Position numbers and translations under genes: made by a program
Notes under the pieces: model-generated
Databases searched by the model: none
Told to the model about the DNA's origin: nothing
The model's input: the letters and a program-made list of their open reading frames with translations, nothing else
Assembly: GCA_946615495.1 (NCBI GenBank)
Contig: CAMOHY010000177.1
Span: 1-5,382, forward strand
Origin: an uncultured Clostridia bacterium
GTDB taxonomy: Bacteria > Bacillota > Clostridia > Christensenellales > Aristaeellaceae
Direction: 5' to 3'
Length of the DNA: 5,382 nucleotides
In this document: positions 4,648 to 5,382 of the stretch, one piece after another
Numbering within the stretch: the first letter of the stretch is position 1
Layout: each line of letters begins with the position of its first letter

Positions 4648-5382
4648 TCAATTCCCCTCCTTCCGGATCGCGTTGGTGGTATCAGGATCGAAGAAGTGCA
4701 TCTTGGTGAAATGAACGGGCACATTGTCCCCGTCCTTATAGCCAAACCAGCCGCGGAATTTGGCGCTGATGCGCCCGCCGTTGCCGAGCTTGCCATGCAC
4801 CAGGGTGCTCATGCCCAGATTTTCGTTGGTGCTGACCCGGACAGTCAGTTCGCCGCCCTCGGCAATGTCCTCAGGCCGCACGCCCAGGATGATGGGCTTG
4901 CGGTTATAGGCGGAAAGCAGGGAGCGCTGTTCATCGCTGAGGGACACTTCAAAGCCGTCGCCCCTGAGCTTGCCGTCCTCAAAGGTCACATTGAACATAT
5001 TCATGGGCGGCAGGCCGATAAAGGTGGCCACAAACACATTGTTGGGCTTATCGTACAATTCCAGCGGCGTGCCCACCTGCTGCACGTGGCCCATGCTCAT
5101 GCACACGATGCGGTCGGCCAGGGTCAGGGCCTCGGTTTGGTCGTGGGTGACGTAGAGGATGGTAGCCTGCAGGCGCTTATGCAGCAGCAAAATTTCGCGC
5201 CGGGTGGAGGAGCGCAGCTTGGCGTCCAAATTGCTCAATGGTTCGTCGAACAAAAACACCTTGGGATTGCGCACGATGGCGCGGCCCATGGCCACGCGCT
5301 GGCGCTGGCCGCCGGAAAGCTGAGAGGGCTTTTTGTTCAGCTGGGCGGTCAAATCCAGAATTTCCGCCGCGGCCAGCACCTT
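4648..5382 (-). CDS. ugpC: Carbohydrate ABC importer ATPase, UgpC/MalK type (5' end outside window)
   Basis: C-terminal 244 residues of a second sugar-importer ATPase. The reading frame stays open to the window edge, and roughly 120 N-terminal residues, with Walker A and the Q-loop, lie beyond it; the GTG at 5379 is an internal codon. Counting from that codon, the visible motifs are signature LSGGQRQRV 21-29, Walker B VFLFDE 41-46, D-loop SNLD 49-52 and switch His79 (VTHDQTEA). A MalK-type TOBE domain with GVRPEDI follows at about 166-172. It is a clear paralogue of the ATPase at 360-1439 but not a recent copy (for example RNPKVFLFDE against RKVGVFLMDE). It is the most upstream visible gene of the minus-strand operon, 2 bp before the 184-aa membrane protein. 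Permeases and a binding protein may lie further upstream or elsewhere. Confidence 0.93.
   Translation of the reverse strand, partial: KVLAAAEILDLTAQLNKKPSQLSGGQRQRVAMGRAIVRNPKVFLFDEPLSNLDAKLRSSTRREILLLHKRLQATILYVTHDQTEALTLADRIVCMSMGHVQQVGTPLELYDKPNNVFVATFIGLPPMNMFNVTFEDGKLRGDGFEVSLSDEQRSLLSAYNRKPIILGVRPEDIAEGGELTVRVSTNENLGMSTLVHGKLGNGGRISAKFRGWFGYKDGDNVPVHFTKMHFFDPDTTNAIRKEGN
4655..4662 (-). promoter_or_regulatory. Ribosome binding site of the 184-aa membrane protein gene
   Basis: On the minus strand this reads AAGGAGGG and lies inside the last codons of the ATPase gene. It leaves 10 nt from AGGAGG to the ATG at 4645 and 4 nt to the TTG at 4651, so the ATG is the better start. Confidence 0.65.

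Overview
The window looks like an accessory carbohydrate-use locus from a moderately GC-rich member of the Clostridia (Firmicutes), probably from a gut-type habitat. This is inferred from strong AGGAGG-type ribosome binding sites, frequent TTG starts, MsmX/UgpC-type ABC ATPases, an AraC-type regulator and a GH105-type uronyl hydrolase. No marker gene fixes the taxon.

Layout. Positions 1-298 carry no convincing gene. They hold a tandem, hairpin-rich repeat array: two near-identical 56-bp units 69 bp apart and two decayed units. A long hairpin at 307-338 follows and probably terminates the leftward gene. Positions 360-1439 (minus) encode a complete 359-aa sugar-importer ATPase. A 90-bp divergent intergenic region carries a near-consensus promoter for an AraC-family regulator (1530-2315, plus). 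The regulator gene overlaps tail-to-tail, by 35 bp, a GH105-type unsaturated glucuronyl/rhamnogalacturonyl hydrolase (2281-3420, minus). Further right, on the same minus strand and upstream in transcription, are two small four-helix membrane proteins (3443-4081 and 4091-4645) and the C-terminal two thirds of a second MalK-type ATPase (4648-5382), whose start lies beyond the window.

How it may work. Transcription of the right-hand group runs right to left: ATPase, membrane protein, membrane protein, GH105 enzyme. Gaps of 2, 9 and 22 bp make this an evident operon. GH105 enzymes act on short unsaturated oligouronides left by polysaccharide lyases, and this one has no signal peptide. A reasonable model is import of lyase products by an ABC importer powered by one or both ATPases, followed by intracellular cleavage of the unsaturated uronic acid, under AraC-type control. 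No sugar-binding protein or MalF/MalG-type permease is in the window.

Points of most interest: the repeat array, which keeps hairpin structure while the stem sequence changes and carries a regularly placed leftward TATAAT; the two unrecognised membrane proteins, which share one reading frame across a single TAA; and the antisense overlap of the regulator and enzyme genes.
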